Assembly (NCBI RefSeq): GCF_015024225.1
Contig: NZ_JACJGM010000037.1
Location: 1-57,893 of the forward strand
Reading direction: 5' to 3'
DNA: 57,893 bases
Origin: Nocardioides lijunqiniae
Lineage (GTDB): Bacteria > Actinomycetota > Actinomycetes > Propionibacteriales > Nocardioidaceae
The notes below the pieces were generated by a model, which was not told the origin of the DNA, ran no database searches, and worked only from the letters and a program-made list of their open reading frames with translations. Positions 16,582-23,876 of this stretch are shown one piece after another (the first letter of the stretch is position 1; the number at the start of each line of letters is the position of its first letter). A program made the position numbers and the translations under genes.

Positions 16582-17988
16582 CTACGCGCGGCGGTCGTTG
16601 CCGCGCTTGCCGGGGTCCGTCGCCGTGGGTGCGTAGGAGTAGCCGTAGCCGTACCCGTAGCCGTAGCCGGCCGACTTCTTCGCGGGAGCCAGGTTCACCA
16701 CGACGCCGACGCACTTGGCGTCGACCTGCTCGACCCGCTCCAGCGCGTGGCGGAGCTGGTCGCGGGTGGTCTTGCCGTGGCGCACGACCGCCAGCATGCC
16801 GTCGGCCTGGGCCGACAGAAGGGCTGCGTCCGTGACCGGCAGCAGCGGAGGCGCATCCAGGATCACCACGTCGAAGCGCTCGCGGAGGTCCTTGATGAGC
16901 ACCTCCATGGCCTGCGACTGCAGGAGCTCGGAGGGGTTGGGGGGCAGCTGGCCGCAGGCGAGGACGCTCAGGTCCGTGCCGTCGTAGGTCTGCAGGGCGT
17001 CGTCGAGCGACACCTTGCCGATGAGCACGCTCGTCGTGCCGACCGCCTCGTCCAGACCGAGGCGGCGCGCGATCAGGGGGCGGCGCAGGTCGCACTCCAC
17101 CAGCGCGACCCGCTCCCCTGCCATCGACAGCGTGATGGCGAGGTTGACCGCCGTCGTCGACTTCCCCTCGGCCGGCAGGGAGCTCGAGACGACGAACACC
17201 CGCCGCTCGTGGTCGACGTCGACGTACTGCATGTTGGTCCGCAGCACGCGGAAGGCCTCGGCCCAGGGCGTCGACTCCGCGAGCGCCACGGCGGGTGCCT
17301 TCTTCACGGCGGAGGGGTCGCTGTTGATGTGCCCGAGGATGGGAGCCGACGTGACCAGACCGATGTCGTCGGACGATGACAAAGACGTGTCCATGAGGTC
17401 ACGCAGCACTGCGAGGCCGATCCCGAGCACGAGGCCGAGGAGGGCACCGAGACCGATGTTGCGGACCGGTTGCGGGCTCACGGGCGACGACGTGACCTGC
17501 GCATTGTCGACGATCGATGCCGTGATGACCGCGTCTCGCTTGCCCGGCGGAGTCTCCAGGTCGGCGACGAGGTCGCTGAGAGCCTCGGCGTAGGCCTGGG
17601 CGATGTCGCGCGCTCTGGTCGGGTCGGGATCGGTGGCGGTGAGCACGATGTTGACGGTCTCGGGGACGACCTGGGCTGAGATGGCGGAACGGAGGCTCTG
17701 GGGGTCGTTGGCCGCCGCGCCGCCCAGATCGTTGGCTACCCGGTCAGCCAACTGGCGCGTGGGGACGAGGTCGACGTAGGACGAGGCTCGCTGGGTGGCG
17801 AAGGTGTTGCCAGCGAGAGCATCACTGGTGTCTGCAGGTGTCGTGGACACGAAGATCCGGGCCGAGGAGGCGTACTGGGGGGTGGCCTGCCAGGTGAGGA
17901 CCCCGGCCCCAGCGACGAACAGGAGGAAGACGACGACGATGAGCTTCCAGCGACGACGGATCGTCTGCCAGTAGTCCTTGAGTTCCAC
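16582..17988 (-). CDS. Wzz-type chain-length protein fused to BY-kinase
   Basis: About 468 residues. The N-terminal Wzz domain has a helix at WKLIVVVFLLFVAGAGVLTW and a second at NIGLGALLGLVLGIGLAVL. The cytoplasmic tyrosine kinase follows: Walker A VSSSLPAEGKSTTAVNLA, Walker A-prime ALVECDLRRP and Walker B VVILDAPPLL. The tail is a Tyr cluster with alternating Gly-Tyr (GYGYGYGYGYSY), the autophosphorylation site. It controls polysaccharide chain length and export. GTG 17988 gives the usual VELKDYW start behind GGAACGAGC; GTG 18018 is an alternative. A phosphotyrosine phosphatase partner is encoded as a fused domain at 21987. Confidence 0.9.
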   Translation of the reverse strand: MELKDYWQTIRRRWKLIVVVFLLFVAGAGVLTWQATPQYASSARIFVSTTPADTSDALAGNTFATQRASSYVDLVPTRQLADRVANDLGGAAANDPQSLRSAISAQVVPETVNIVLTATDPDPTRARDIAQAYAEALSDLVADLETPPGKRDAVITASIVDNAQVTSSPVSPQPVRNIGLGALLGLVLGIGLAVLRDLMDTSLSSSDDIGLVTSAPILGHINSDPSAVKKAPAVALAESTPWAEAFRVLRTNMQYVDVDHERRVFVVSSSLPAEGKSTTAVNLAITLSMAGERVALVECDLRRPLIARRLGLDEAVGTTSVLIGKVSLDDALQTYDGTDLSVLACGQLPPNPSELLQSQAMEVLIKDLRERFDVVILDAPPLLPVTDAALLSAQADGMLAVVRHGKTTRDQLRHALERVEQVDAKCVGVVVNLAPAKKSAGYGYGYGYGYSYAPTATDPGKRGNDRRA

Positions 17989-18097
17989 GCTCGTTCCGTC
18001 CTGTTGTGCGCGCCCCACGTCTACGCGCAGTCACCTTAACGGCAGGTCAGGGGGCGGATGAAACTGTCGCGGACAGAAAAGAGGACTCTCGTCGCAG

Positions 18098-18382
18098 TCA
18101 GCGGCGCCGCAGTCCGGCGAGTGCCGGGCGGACGTCGACCAGGAAGACGATCGCCGCGATGGTGAACGCCAGGTTGATGAGCGGACCCAGGACCGGCAGC
18201 AGCTGCATCACGACCGCCAGGCCCAGGATGATCGTCCAGGCGGGCTTGGTGAGCTTGCCCGCGGCGACGTACGCCTCGGCGGAGTAGGTCATCGCAGTGA
18301 CGAACGCGAAGATCTTGACGGCCAGCAGGGCCAGCACGAGCACCAACCCGACCGTGCCCTCCAGCGATCCCAACGCGTCCAT
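18098..18382 (-). CDS. DUF2516 family membrane protein
   Basis: The 94-residue protein has three hydrophobic segments (TVGLVLVLALLAVKIFAFVTAM; PAWTIILGLAVVMQLLPVLG; INLAFTIAAIVFLVDV) and ends ALAGLRRR, matching the actinobacterial DUF2516 family. Function is unknown. In Mycobacterium tuberculosis a homologue lies beside hbhA and an XRE gene, the same neighbours as here. ATG 18382 follows TACGCT by six bases (leaderless). The longer frame to 18511 runs through a terminator hairpin and is rejected. Confidence 0.82.
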   Translation of the reverse strand: MDALGSLEGTVGLVLVLALLAVKIFAFVTAMTYSAEAYVAAGKLTKPAWTIILGLAVVMQLLPVLGPLINLAFTIAAIVFLVDVRPALAGLRRR

Positions 18383-18388
18383 GCGACC

Positions 18389-18394
18389 AGCGTA
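18389..18394 (-). promoter_or_regulatory. -10 box of leaderless DUF2516 promoter
   Basis: TACGCT on the minus strand, six bases before ATG 18382. It is identical to the gpgS -10 box. Confidence 0.55.
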
Positions 18395-18420
18395 TCTGGA
18401 GCGATCGTGCCCGGACGTGA

Positions 18421-18455
18421 CGAGGCCCCCGGCGGTCACGCCGCCGGGGGCCTCG
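18421..18455 (-). terminator. Strong hairpin terminator after the HbhA-like gene
   Basis: CGAGGCCCCCGGCGG (18421-18435) pairs perfectly with CCGCCGGGGGCCTCG (18441-18455) around a five-base loop. It lies 45 bases past the HbhA-like stop and upstream of the DUF2516 promoter, so it separates the two transcripts. Confidence 0.75.
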
Positions 18456-18500
18456 TGCTGCGCTCTAGAACAGCGCCAGCTGTCCCTCATCGAGATCTCT

Positions 18501-19184
18501 TCAGTCGCCAACCTTCACCGCGGCGTCGGTGGCGGCCTTGGCGGCGCTCGACGCGGTCTTCTTCGCGGCGGTGGTCGTCGCCTTGGCGCTGCTCCGTGCG
18601 GGGGCCGAGGACTTCTTGGCGGTGGTGGCCGTCTTCCGGGCCGTGGTCTTCGCCTTGGTGGCGGTCGACTTGGTGGCCTTCGCGCCCTGGGTCCTGGTCG
18701 ACTTGGCCTTCGCCGTGGTCGTCTTGGCCGAGGAGACCGTGGCCTTCGTGGACTCCTGCTTGCGCACGCGAGACACGAGCTTCTCGCCGCGCTGGGCCAG
18801 GTCGGCGTAGGTGCCGGTCACGGTGGTGACGTTGTCGTTGAGGGCGCTCTGCACCTTGGTCGGGAGCGCGAGGGCGTCGGCCTGGAGGGCCTCCACGCGG
18901 GCCTCGACGGCGGCGCGACGGGCGCGGGCGTCCTTGGAGAGGGCCTCGACGCGGGCGTTGACGACGGTCAGGGCCTGGTCGCGGAGCGCCTTCGGCTCGA
19001 GGTCGAGGCTCGTGACGGTCTTCTGCACGTCCTTCTGGTAGCCCGCGAGCACCTTGCGCACGTCGGCGACGTAGTCGCGGACGACCTCGACGGCGAGGTC
19101 GGTGGCACCCACGCCGGCGTAGAGCGGCTTGGCCGCGACGGGGGGAAGGTCCAGCGTGGTGATGTCGAACTTGGCCTTGGCCAT
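18501..19184 (-). CDS. HbhA-like (heparin-binding haemagglutinin-type) protein
   Basis: The 227-residue protein has an N-terminal helical coiled-coil (VEVVRDYVADVRKVLAGYQKDVQ through ADLAQRGEKLVSRVRKQ) and a long Lys/Ala/Thr-rich C-terminal tail (TKSTATKAKTTARKTATTAKK) like mycobacterial HbhA and histone H1. Such proteins bind sulfated glycans at the surface, or lipid inclusions and nucleic acid. There is no signal peptide, as in HbhA. The start is fixed by AAAGGAG six bases before ATG. The neighbours XRE and DUF2516 match the mycobacterial hbhA locus. Its role in a non-pathogen is open; cell-surface or lipid-body binding are both possible. Confidence 0.8.
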   Translation of the reverse strand: MAKAKFDITTLDLPPVAAKPLYAGVGATDLAVEVVRDYVADVRKVLAGYQKDVQKTVTSLDLEPKALRDQALTVVNARVEALSKDARARRAAVEARVEALQADALALPTKVQSALNDNVTTVTGTYADLAQRGEKLVSRVRKQESTKATVSSAKTTTAKAKSTRTQGAKATKSTATKAKTTARKTATTAKKSSAPARSSAKATTTAAKKTASSAAKAATDAAVKVGD

Positions 19185-19227
19185 GTCGTTCTCCTTTGGT
19201 CGTGCGGTGAGGTGGAGGTCGTTCGGG

Positions 19228-19605
19228 TCAGTCGTCGTCGGGCGTGCGTCCGGCGTTCATCGCCAGGAACGACGAGTAGACGTCGAGCAGCGACTGCTTC
19301 TGCCGCTCGGTCAGGCCGCTGTCGTTGAGCACGGCCAGCTCGACCGAGCCGCCGACGCCGTCCTCCGGGCTGATGATCCCGGCGCGGATGTAGAGCTGCT
19401 CCGCGGAGATGCGCAGCGCCTTGGCGATCTGCTGGAGGACCTCGACGGAGGGCTTGCGGAGCCCGCGCTCGATCTGGCTCAGGTAGGGGTTGGAGACGCC
19501 CGCCTGCTCGGCGAGCTGACGGAGCGACAGCCGCGACGCGACCCGCTGCTCCTTCAGATAGTCCCCGAGAGACTCGACGGTCTTGCCGACCTTCCCCTTT
19601 GCCAT
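19228..19605 (-). CDS. XRE-family transcriptional regulator
   Basis: The 125-residue protein has a helix-turn-helix at residues about 15-70: LGDYLKEQRVASRLSLRQLAEQAGVSNPYLSQIERGLRKPSVEVLQQIAKAL. The C-terminal part (LTERQKQSLLDVYSSFLAMN) is a short helical segment typical of the regulator next to hbhA. It most likely controls itself and the adjacent HbhA-like gene, 43 bases downstream on the same strand. Two copies of a TGCTN6AGCA-like dyad lie just upstream (19616-19650). ATG 19605 follows GGAGGC. Confidence 0.87.
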   Translation of the reverse strand: MAKGKVGKTVESLGDYLKEQRVASRLSLRQLAEQAGVSNPYLSQIERGLRKPSVEVLQQIAKALRISAEQLYIRAGIISPEDGVGGSVELAVLNDSGLTERQKQSLLDVYSSFLAMNAGRTPDDD

Positions 19606-19615
19606 GCCTCCATAG

Positions 19616-19650
19616 TGCTAACTCCAGCAAGCAAAATGCAAACTAGAGCA
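19616..19650 (-). promoter_or_regulatory. Candidate operator pair upstream of the XRE gene
   Basis: TGCTAACTCCAGCA (19616-19629) and TGCAAACTAGAGCA (19637-19650) are two similar 14-base dyads exactly 21 bases apart, about two helical turns. They overlap the expected promoter of the XRE gene, which fits autoregulation by cooperative dimers. Confidence 0.45.
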
Positions 19651-19744
19651 GGGTGACATGAGGCACAGACCCCGATTTAACAATGTTTCGAACGAGTCAC
19701 ACAGCAAGCACGGATGCCAGGGTCGGGGTGGTTTCAGCGCCTCC

Positions 19745-19887
19745 GGTGGTTGAGGTGCGAGCGAAGCGAGCCTCGAAACCACCCCACTGCCCCCGGTGGT
19801 TGAGGTGCGAGCGAAGCGAGCCTCGAAACCACCCACCGCCGATCGAGCAGCGAGGAGCGTCAGCGACGAGCGCCCGTCGAGATCCCC
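19745..19887. repeat. Array of dispersed palindromic repeats
   Basis: Two identical 39-base units (19745-19783 and 19795-19833, GGTGGTTGAGG to CCTCGAAACCACC) are followed by a long-form unit (19841-19887, GATCGAGCAGCGAGG to CGTCGAGATCCCC). The 319-base gap 19606-19924 holds these plus the XRE operator region; I see no gene in it. Confidence 0.85.
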
Positions 19888-19924
19888 GCACCCGACCGCG
19901 GCCGCAACCCCACAAGAGACAGCG

Positions 19925-20890
19925 TCAGAACGACGCGCGGATCTCCCCGACAACCACGCCGCCACCCAGCAGCTCATGCACCCCGGTACGCCGCACGGCG
20001 TCCCCGTCGACCCACGCCTCGCCGTCGACACCGGAGCGTCGCAGCGCCTCCCCCATCAGCACCGGCCGCACACGAGCAGCCCCGTCGTCCGTCTTCAGCG
20101 CGAACGCCCGCCCGTCGGGCAGCGCCACGGCGTAGCAGGACTCCGCCCCGGCCTTGCCGATCGACCCGGGCATCGCGGTCAGCAGCGCGAGCTCGTCACG
20201 ACGGGTCCCGGACACGAACTCCGGGTGACGTCGGATGGCGGCCGCGATGCGTGCCTCCGGCCCCTGCTCCGCGACGGCGAGCGCCCGGAAGGCTCGAGCC
20301 AGCCCGACCAGCGTGGTCGAGAGCAGCGGTGCCCCGCAGCCGTCCACGGCGACGGTCTCGACCGGCACGCCGGTGAGCTCGGCGAACGTCGCCAGGATCA
20401 GCTGCTGCAGTGGATGCTCGGGCTGGAGGTAGGTGCCGACGTCCCAGCCGTTTACCACGCACGTGGCGAGCATCCCGGCGTGCTTGCCGGAGCAGTTCAT
20501 GGCGATCGACGTCTTCGGCAGGCCGGCGCGCAGCGCCTCGGCCCGCGCCTCGTCGTCGAGCGGGTAGTCGAGCGGGGTCTGCAGCGCCGACTCGTCGATC
20601 CCCGCAGAGGCCAGGATCCGTCGGACGCCATCGATGTGGAAGGCCTCGCCCGAGTGAGAGGCACAGACCAGGGCGAGCAGGTCGTCGGGCAGGTCGAGGC
20701 CGGCCCTCACCATGGCGAGGGCCTGCACCGGCTTGTTGCACGAGCGCGGCAGCATCGCGGTCTCGACCGGTCCGACGGACCAGTCGACGCTCCCGTCAGC
20801 AGCCAGGGCGACGACCGAGCCGTAGTGGTGGCCCTCGACGAAGCCCGACCGGACGATCTCGGCGATGGCAGGGGATGAGCTCATAGTCAT
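19925..20890 (-). CDS. Asparaginase (Rhizobium-type, asparaginase II family)
   Basis: The 321-residue protein has the family pattern: EIVRSGFVEGHHYGSVVAL, SCNKPVQALAMVRAG, CASHSGEAFH, MNCSGKHAGMLATCV, VDGCGAPLLSTTLVGLARAF and GSIGKAGAESCYAVAL. These enzymes form a group separate from E. coli-type asparaginases and hydrolyse asparagine to aspartate and ammonia. ATG 20890 overlaps the stop of the PglD-like gene (ATGA), so the gene is translated from the cupin-PglD transcript. Why an asparaginase is coupled to sugar genes is unclear; chance operon growth is the simplest view. Confidence 0.88.
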   Translation of the reverse strand: MTMSSSPAIAEIVRSGFVEGHHYGSVVALAADGSVDWSVGPVETAMLPRSCNKPVQALAMVRAGLDLPDDLLALVCASHSGEAFHIDGVRRILASAGIDESALQTPLDYPLDDEARAEALRAGLPKTSIAMNCSGKHAGMLATCVVNGWDVGTYLQPEHPLQQLILATFAELTGVPVETVAVDGCGAPLLSTTLVGLARAFRALAVAEQGPEARIAAAIRRHPEFVSGTRRDELALLTAMPGSIGKAGAESCYAVALPDGRAFALKTDDGAARVRPVLMGEALRRSGVDGEAWVDGDAVRRTGVHELLGGGVVVGEIRASF

Positions 20891-21531
20891 GTGCGCCTCC
20901 TCGCGGGCGTGCCGACGACCGTGGTGCCGCTTGCTACGTCCCGGATCACGGTGGCGCCGCTGCCGACGACCGCGTCCTCACCGACGCGCACCCCTTGGTT
21001 GAGTGCGGATCCGGTTCCCACGAAGCTGCGCTCGCCGAGCTCGACGTTGCCGCTCACCGCCACCAGGGGGCTGACGGTGACGCACGAGAGAAGAACGGCG
21101 TCGTGGCCCACTGTGGTGTTGGCTCCCACCTGCACGTCGTCGCCGACCACCACGTGGTTGGCTACGCTCACGTGCGAGCAGAGCACGGCACCCTGACCGA
21201 TGTGGACCACTCGTCCCCTCGTCACCGTCGGATGGATCAGCGCCGGCCGCGTGCGGCCGCGCAATGACTCGACCACCCGGTGCCTGGTCTGCGGATGGGC
21301 TATACCCACGGTCACGAGGACGTCGCTGGGCAGCTCGTGCACATCCGCCACGGTCCCACGGCGGCTGGTGCCATAGGCGGCGAGTAGACGCTCGTCGGGC
21401 GTGCCGTCGTCGAAGACCCCGACCACCTCGTAGCGCTCGCTGGTGCGTCCGTCGGCGTTGATCGCGTCGACGATGTCGAGGATCTCTCGTCCGAACCCAC
21501 CGCCACCGACGACTGCCAGCTGAGCGCTCAC
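20887..21531 (-). CDS. PglD-like sugar O/N-acetyltransferase
   Basis: The 214-residue protein has an N-terminal Rossmann-like domain (QLAVVGGGGFGREILDIVDAI) with a GVFDDG motif. A left-handed beta-helix of hexapeptide repeats follows (IGQGAVLCSHVSVANHVVVGDDVQVGANTTVGHDAVL) with the catalytic His in GHDAVL, and SGATVIRDVASGTTVVGTPARR closes it. This is the PglD/NeuD architecture, which acetylates UDP-4-amino-sugars or sialic acid using acetyl-CoA. It could serve the 4-amino sugar made by the CapD-type dehydratase and the aminotransferase at 36228. GTG 21531 lies four bases after the cupin stop. Confidence 0.85.
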   Translation of the reverse strand: MSAQLAVVGGGGFGREILDIVDAINADGRTSERYEVVGVFDDGTPDERLLAAYGTSRRGTVADVHELPSDVLVTVGIAHPQTRHRVVESLRGRTRPALIHPTVTRGRVVHIGQGAVLCSHVSVANHVVVGDDVQVGANTTVGHDAVLLSCVTVSPLVAVSGNVELGERSFVGTGSALNQGVRVGEDAVVGSGATVIRDVASGTTVVGTPARRRT

Positions 21532-21535
21532 GCGA

Positions 21536-21886
21536 TCACTCCGCCCGACCGAAGTCGTCCTCGAGGCGGTTGATGTCGTCCTCGCCGGTGTAGGCGCCCT
21601 GCTGGACCTCGATGATCTGCAGGTCCTCGGCGTGCTCGTTGGAGAGACGGTGCGCGGCACCGCGGGGCACGTCGATGCACTCGCCGGGCGCGGCGACCAC
21701 GATCTCGCCGTCCACGGAGCAGGTCGCGATGCCGAAGATGACGACCCAGTGCTCGGAGCGGTGGCGGTGGGTCTGCAACGAGAGCCTCTTACCCGGATGG
21801 ACGACGATCCGCTTCACCTTGTAGCCCTGGCCGTCCTCGATGACGTGCCAGCTCCCCCAGGGACGGTCTTGCGACAGGTCGGACAT
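21536..21886 (-). CDS. Mannose-6-phosphate isomerase-type cupin
   Basis: The 116-residue protein is a single cupin: RPWGSWHVIEDGQGYKVKRI, the metal motif HRHRSEHWVVIFG, PGECIDVPRGAAHRL and IIEVQQGAYTGEDDINRLEDDFGR. It corresponds to the C-terminal isomerase domain of ManC-type bifunctional enzymes standing alone. It would interconvert fructose-6-P and mannose-6-P, feeding GDP-mannose for gmd at 44 kb, although standalone copies may have other roles. It heads the cupin-PglD-asparaginase operon. Confidence 0.85.
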   Translation of the reverse strand: MSDLSQDRPWGSWHVIEDGQGYKVKRIVVHPGKRLSLQTHRHRSEHWVVIFGIATCSVDGEIVVAAPGECIDVPRGAAHRLSNEHAEDLQIIEVQQGAYTGEDDINRLEDDFGRAE

Positions 21887-21925
21887 GGGCTCACTCTCGT
21901 CGGTGGCGCAGCGATGCGCTGCCGA

Positions 21926-21931
21926 ACGCTA
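21926..21931 (-). promoter_or_regulatory. -10 box upstream of the cupin operon
   Basis: TAGCGT on the minus strand, about 40 bases before ATG 21886. This would give a leader of roughly 33 bases with GAGAGTGAG as a weak ribosome-binding region. Confidence 0.35.
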
Positions 21932-21986
21932 GCAACGGGCCGCCGCGGGTGCGGGAGGCCCCCTGGAGATGCGGCAGGATGAGTGC

Positions 21987-23876
21987 GTGCCTCCTTCACC
22001 CGCGCCCCAGCACTGCCCCTCGCCGCGCGAGCTGGACGACCTCGAGCTGCTCAGCGTCGGGGCGCTGCTGCCGGTCCGCGCGTTCAACGAGCCGGGCAGC
22101 GCGGTCACCCTGGACCTGCCCCCCGACGTGGCCGCGGTCGCCCATGAGGCCGGAGCGGTGGAGCTCGTCGATCCCGAGGGCCTGCCGCTGGCCCGCGTGA
22201 GCGTGGGGTCGCCGGACGGCTGGGCCGTCGAGCCGCTCACCCACGCCCAGCACGGCCCGTTCCGCAGCCACTACCTCTCCCCCGCCGTCGTGCGCGAGCG
22301 CTTCGCCGGGCGTGCCTTCGTGCCCGTCACCGACGCCCTCACCGACGTCCAGCTGCGCGACATCCGCGACCTCGGGCCCTCGGTGCTCCTCACCCTGGTC
22401 GGCCACGGCACACCGCACCTCTCCCCCGTCGCGCTGCTGCGGGCCACGCTGGTCGCCGCCGACTTCCTCGACACCGCGGTGGTGGCCGTGCCGCTCGCCT
22501 CCCACGGCGACGCGACGGTCGACCACGAGCTCGGCGTCCAGGTGGTCGCCAACTACGCCGGCATCGACCGCGTCCACGGCCTGCGGGACGGCGGCGAGCT
22601 CCCGCTCGAGATCGCCGAGATCGTCGAGGCGGACAGGCCGGAGCCCGACGAGCAGGGCTTGGTGCTGTTCTTCACCGGGCTGTCCGGGAGCGGCAAGTCC
22701 ACCCTCGCCCGGGCGCTCATGGACCGGATCCTGGAGCGCGGCGAGCGCACGCTGACCAGCCTCGACGGCGACGTCGTACGCCGCAACCTCTCCTCCGGCC
22801 TGACCTTCTCCAAGCAGGACCGCGAGACCAACATCCAGCGCATCGGGTGGGTCGCGGCGGAGATCTCCCGCCACGGCGGCGTCGCCGTCTGCAGCCCGAT
22901 CGCACCCTTCGACGCCACCCGTCAACAGGTGCGGGCCATGGTCGAGGACGCAGGGGGCGCGTTCTTCCTGGTCCACGTGGCCACCCCGCTGGAGGAGTGC
23001 GAGCGGCGGGACCGCAAGGGCCTCTACGCCAAAGCGAGAGCCGGCGAGATCCCCGAGTTCACCGGCATCTCGTCGCCCTACGAGGAGCCGCAGGACGCCG
23101 ACGTGCGCGTCGACACCACCGGCCGCTCGATCGACGACGCTCTCGGCGACGTCCTCGACGCGCTCGCGGAGGCGGGCTACCTCGACCTGCGCCTTGACGA
23201 GGGTCTCGAGACAGGCACCGGCACGCCTTCCTCCACCCCCGAGCCGGCGACACCGTCGGAGGTTGAGGAGGTTGCGAAGCAACCGTCTCGAAACCCTGAC
23301 GACGCCGATGGGAATGGCGTCGAAGAGCCGACCGAGCCGCCCTCGCTCAACGTGCTCTTCGTCTGCACCGCCAACATCTGCCGCTCCCCCTACATGGAGC
23401 TCTCCGCACGGGCAGCGACCGCCGAGGACGGCAGCGTCGTCTTCCGGAGCGCCGGCACCCACGGCTTCCGGGAGCACGGGATGGACGCCGTCATGGCGGA
23501 GGCGATGGGTCGTCGTGGTGTCGACCACGCCGGCTTCGTCAGCCGCCCACTCACCCCTGCCCTGATCGAGCAGTCCGACCTCGTCCTCACCGCCGAGGCC
23601 ACCCACCGCACCTTCATCCTGCAGGACCACCCGGCGGCGTTCCGCAAGGTCTTCACGCTCGGCCAGTTCGCGGACGCCGTGGCCGGCAGCGACCTCGTCG
23701 GGGCCGAGCTCCTCACGGCTGTGGGCGAGCGGCGCGGCAACGCGGAGACCAGCCTGGACGTCCACGACCCCTACGGTCGCGGACCCGAGGCCGCCGAGGC
23801 CTGCGCGACCCAGATCGACGACCTGCTGCGCGTCGTCGTCCCGGCGCTCACCGGGTCGACGAGGATCGGCGCATGA
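21987..23876 (+). CDS. Three-part fusion: ATP-sulfurylase-like region, APS kinase (CysC), low-MW tyrosine phosphatase
   Basis: The frame has 629 codons. Residues 1 to about 220 resemble the PUA-like and trailing parts of ATP sulfurylase (LLPVRAFNEPGSAVTL; VVAVPLASHGDATVDHELG), but no HxxH nucleotide motif is seen, so it is probably inactive. APS kinase follows, with P-loop GLSGSGKST near residue 231, LDGDVVRRNLSSGLTFSKQDRETNI and CSPIAPFDATR. A Pro/Glu-rich linker includes a dispersed repeat (23261-23295). From about residue 452 comes a low-molecular-weight phosphatase with VLFVCTANICRSPYM (Cys-x5-Arg-Ser) and the acid loop DVHDPYGRG. APS kinase makes PAPS; the phosphatase would act on phosphotyrosine such as the BY-kinase tail. 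GTG 21987 is chosen for its position six bases after CAGGAT. Confidence 0.88.
   Translation: MPPSPAPQHCPSPRELDDLELLSVGALLPVRAFNEPGSAVTLDLPPDVAAVAHEAGAVELVDPEGLPLARVSVGSPDGWAVEPLTHAQHGPFRSHYLSPAVVRERFAGRAFVPVTDALTDVQLRDIRDLGPSVLLTLVGHGTPHLSPVALLRATLVAADFLDTAVVAVPLASHGDATVDHELGVQVVANYAGIDRVHGLRDGGELPLEIAEIVEADRPEPDEQGLVLFFTGLSGSGKSTLARALMDRILERGERTLTSLDGDVVRRNLSSGLTFSKQDRETNIQRIGWVAAEISRHGGVAVCSPIAPFDATRQQVRAMVEDAGGAFFLVHVATPLEECERRDRKGLYAKARAGEIPEFTGISSPYEEPQDADVRVDTTGRSIDDALGDVLDALAEAGYLDLRLDEGLETGTGTPSSTPEPATPSEVEEVAKQPSRNPDDADGNGVEEPTEPPSLNVLFVCTANICRSPYMELSARAATAEDGSVVFRSAGTHGFREHGMDAVMAEAMGRRGVDHAGFVSRPLTPALIEQSDLVLTAEATHRTFILQDHPAAFRKVFTLGQFADAVAGSDLVGAELLTAVGERRGNAETSLDVHDPYGRGPEAAEACATQIDDLLRVVVPALTGSTRIGA
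23261..23295. repeat. Dispersed palindromic repeat (type II) in the CysC-phosphatase linker
   Basis: This 35-base unit runs from GGTTGAGGAGG to TCTCGAAACC with the perfect inner hairpin GGTTGC-GAA-GCAACC. It is translated as VEEVAKQPSRNP between the kinase and phosphatase domains. The 46773 unit differs by one base. Confidence 0.85.

Noticed and set aside
18383..18511. N-terminal extension of DUF2516 to 18511
   Set aside because: It would run through the strong terminator hairpin, and the leaderless ATG 18382 matches the family start.
19745..19833. Two identical 39-mers resembling a CRISPR array
   Set aside because: Only two copies, a spacer of 11 bases, and the same unit occurs singly elsewhere in the window, including inside genes; no cas genes.
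21996..23765. Minus-strand frame of 589 codons opposite the CysC fusion
   Set aside because: Mirror of a gene with intact P-loop and Cys-x5-Arg motifs; no motifs of its own.
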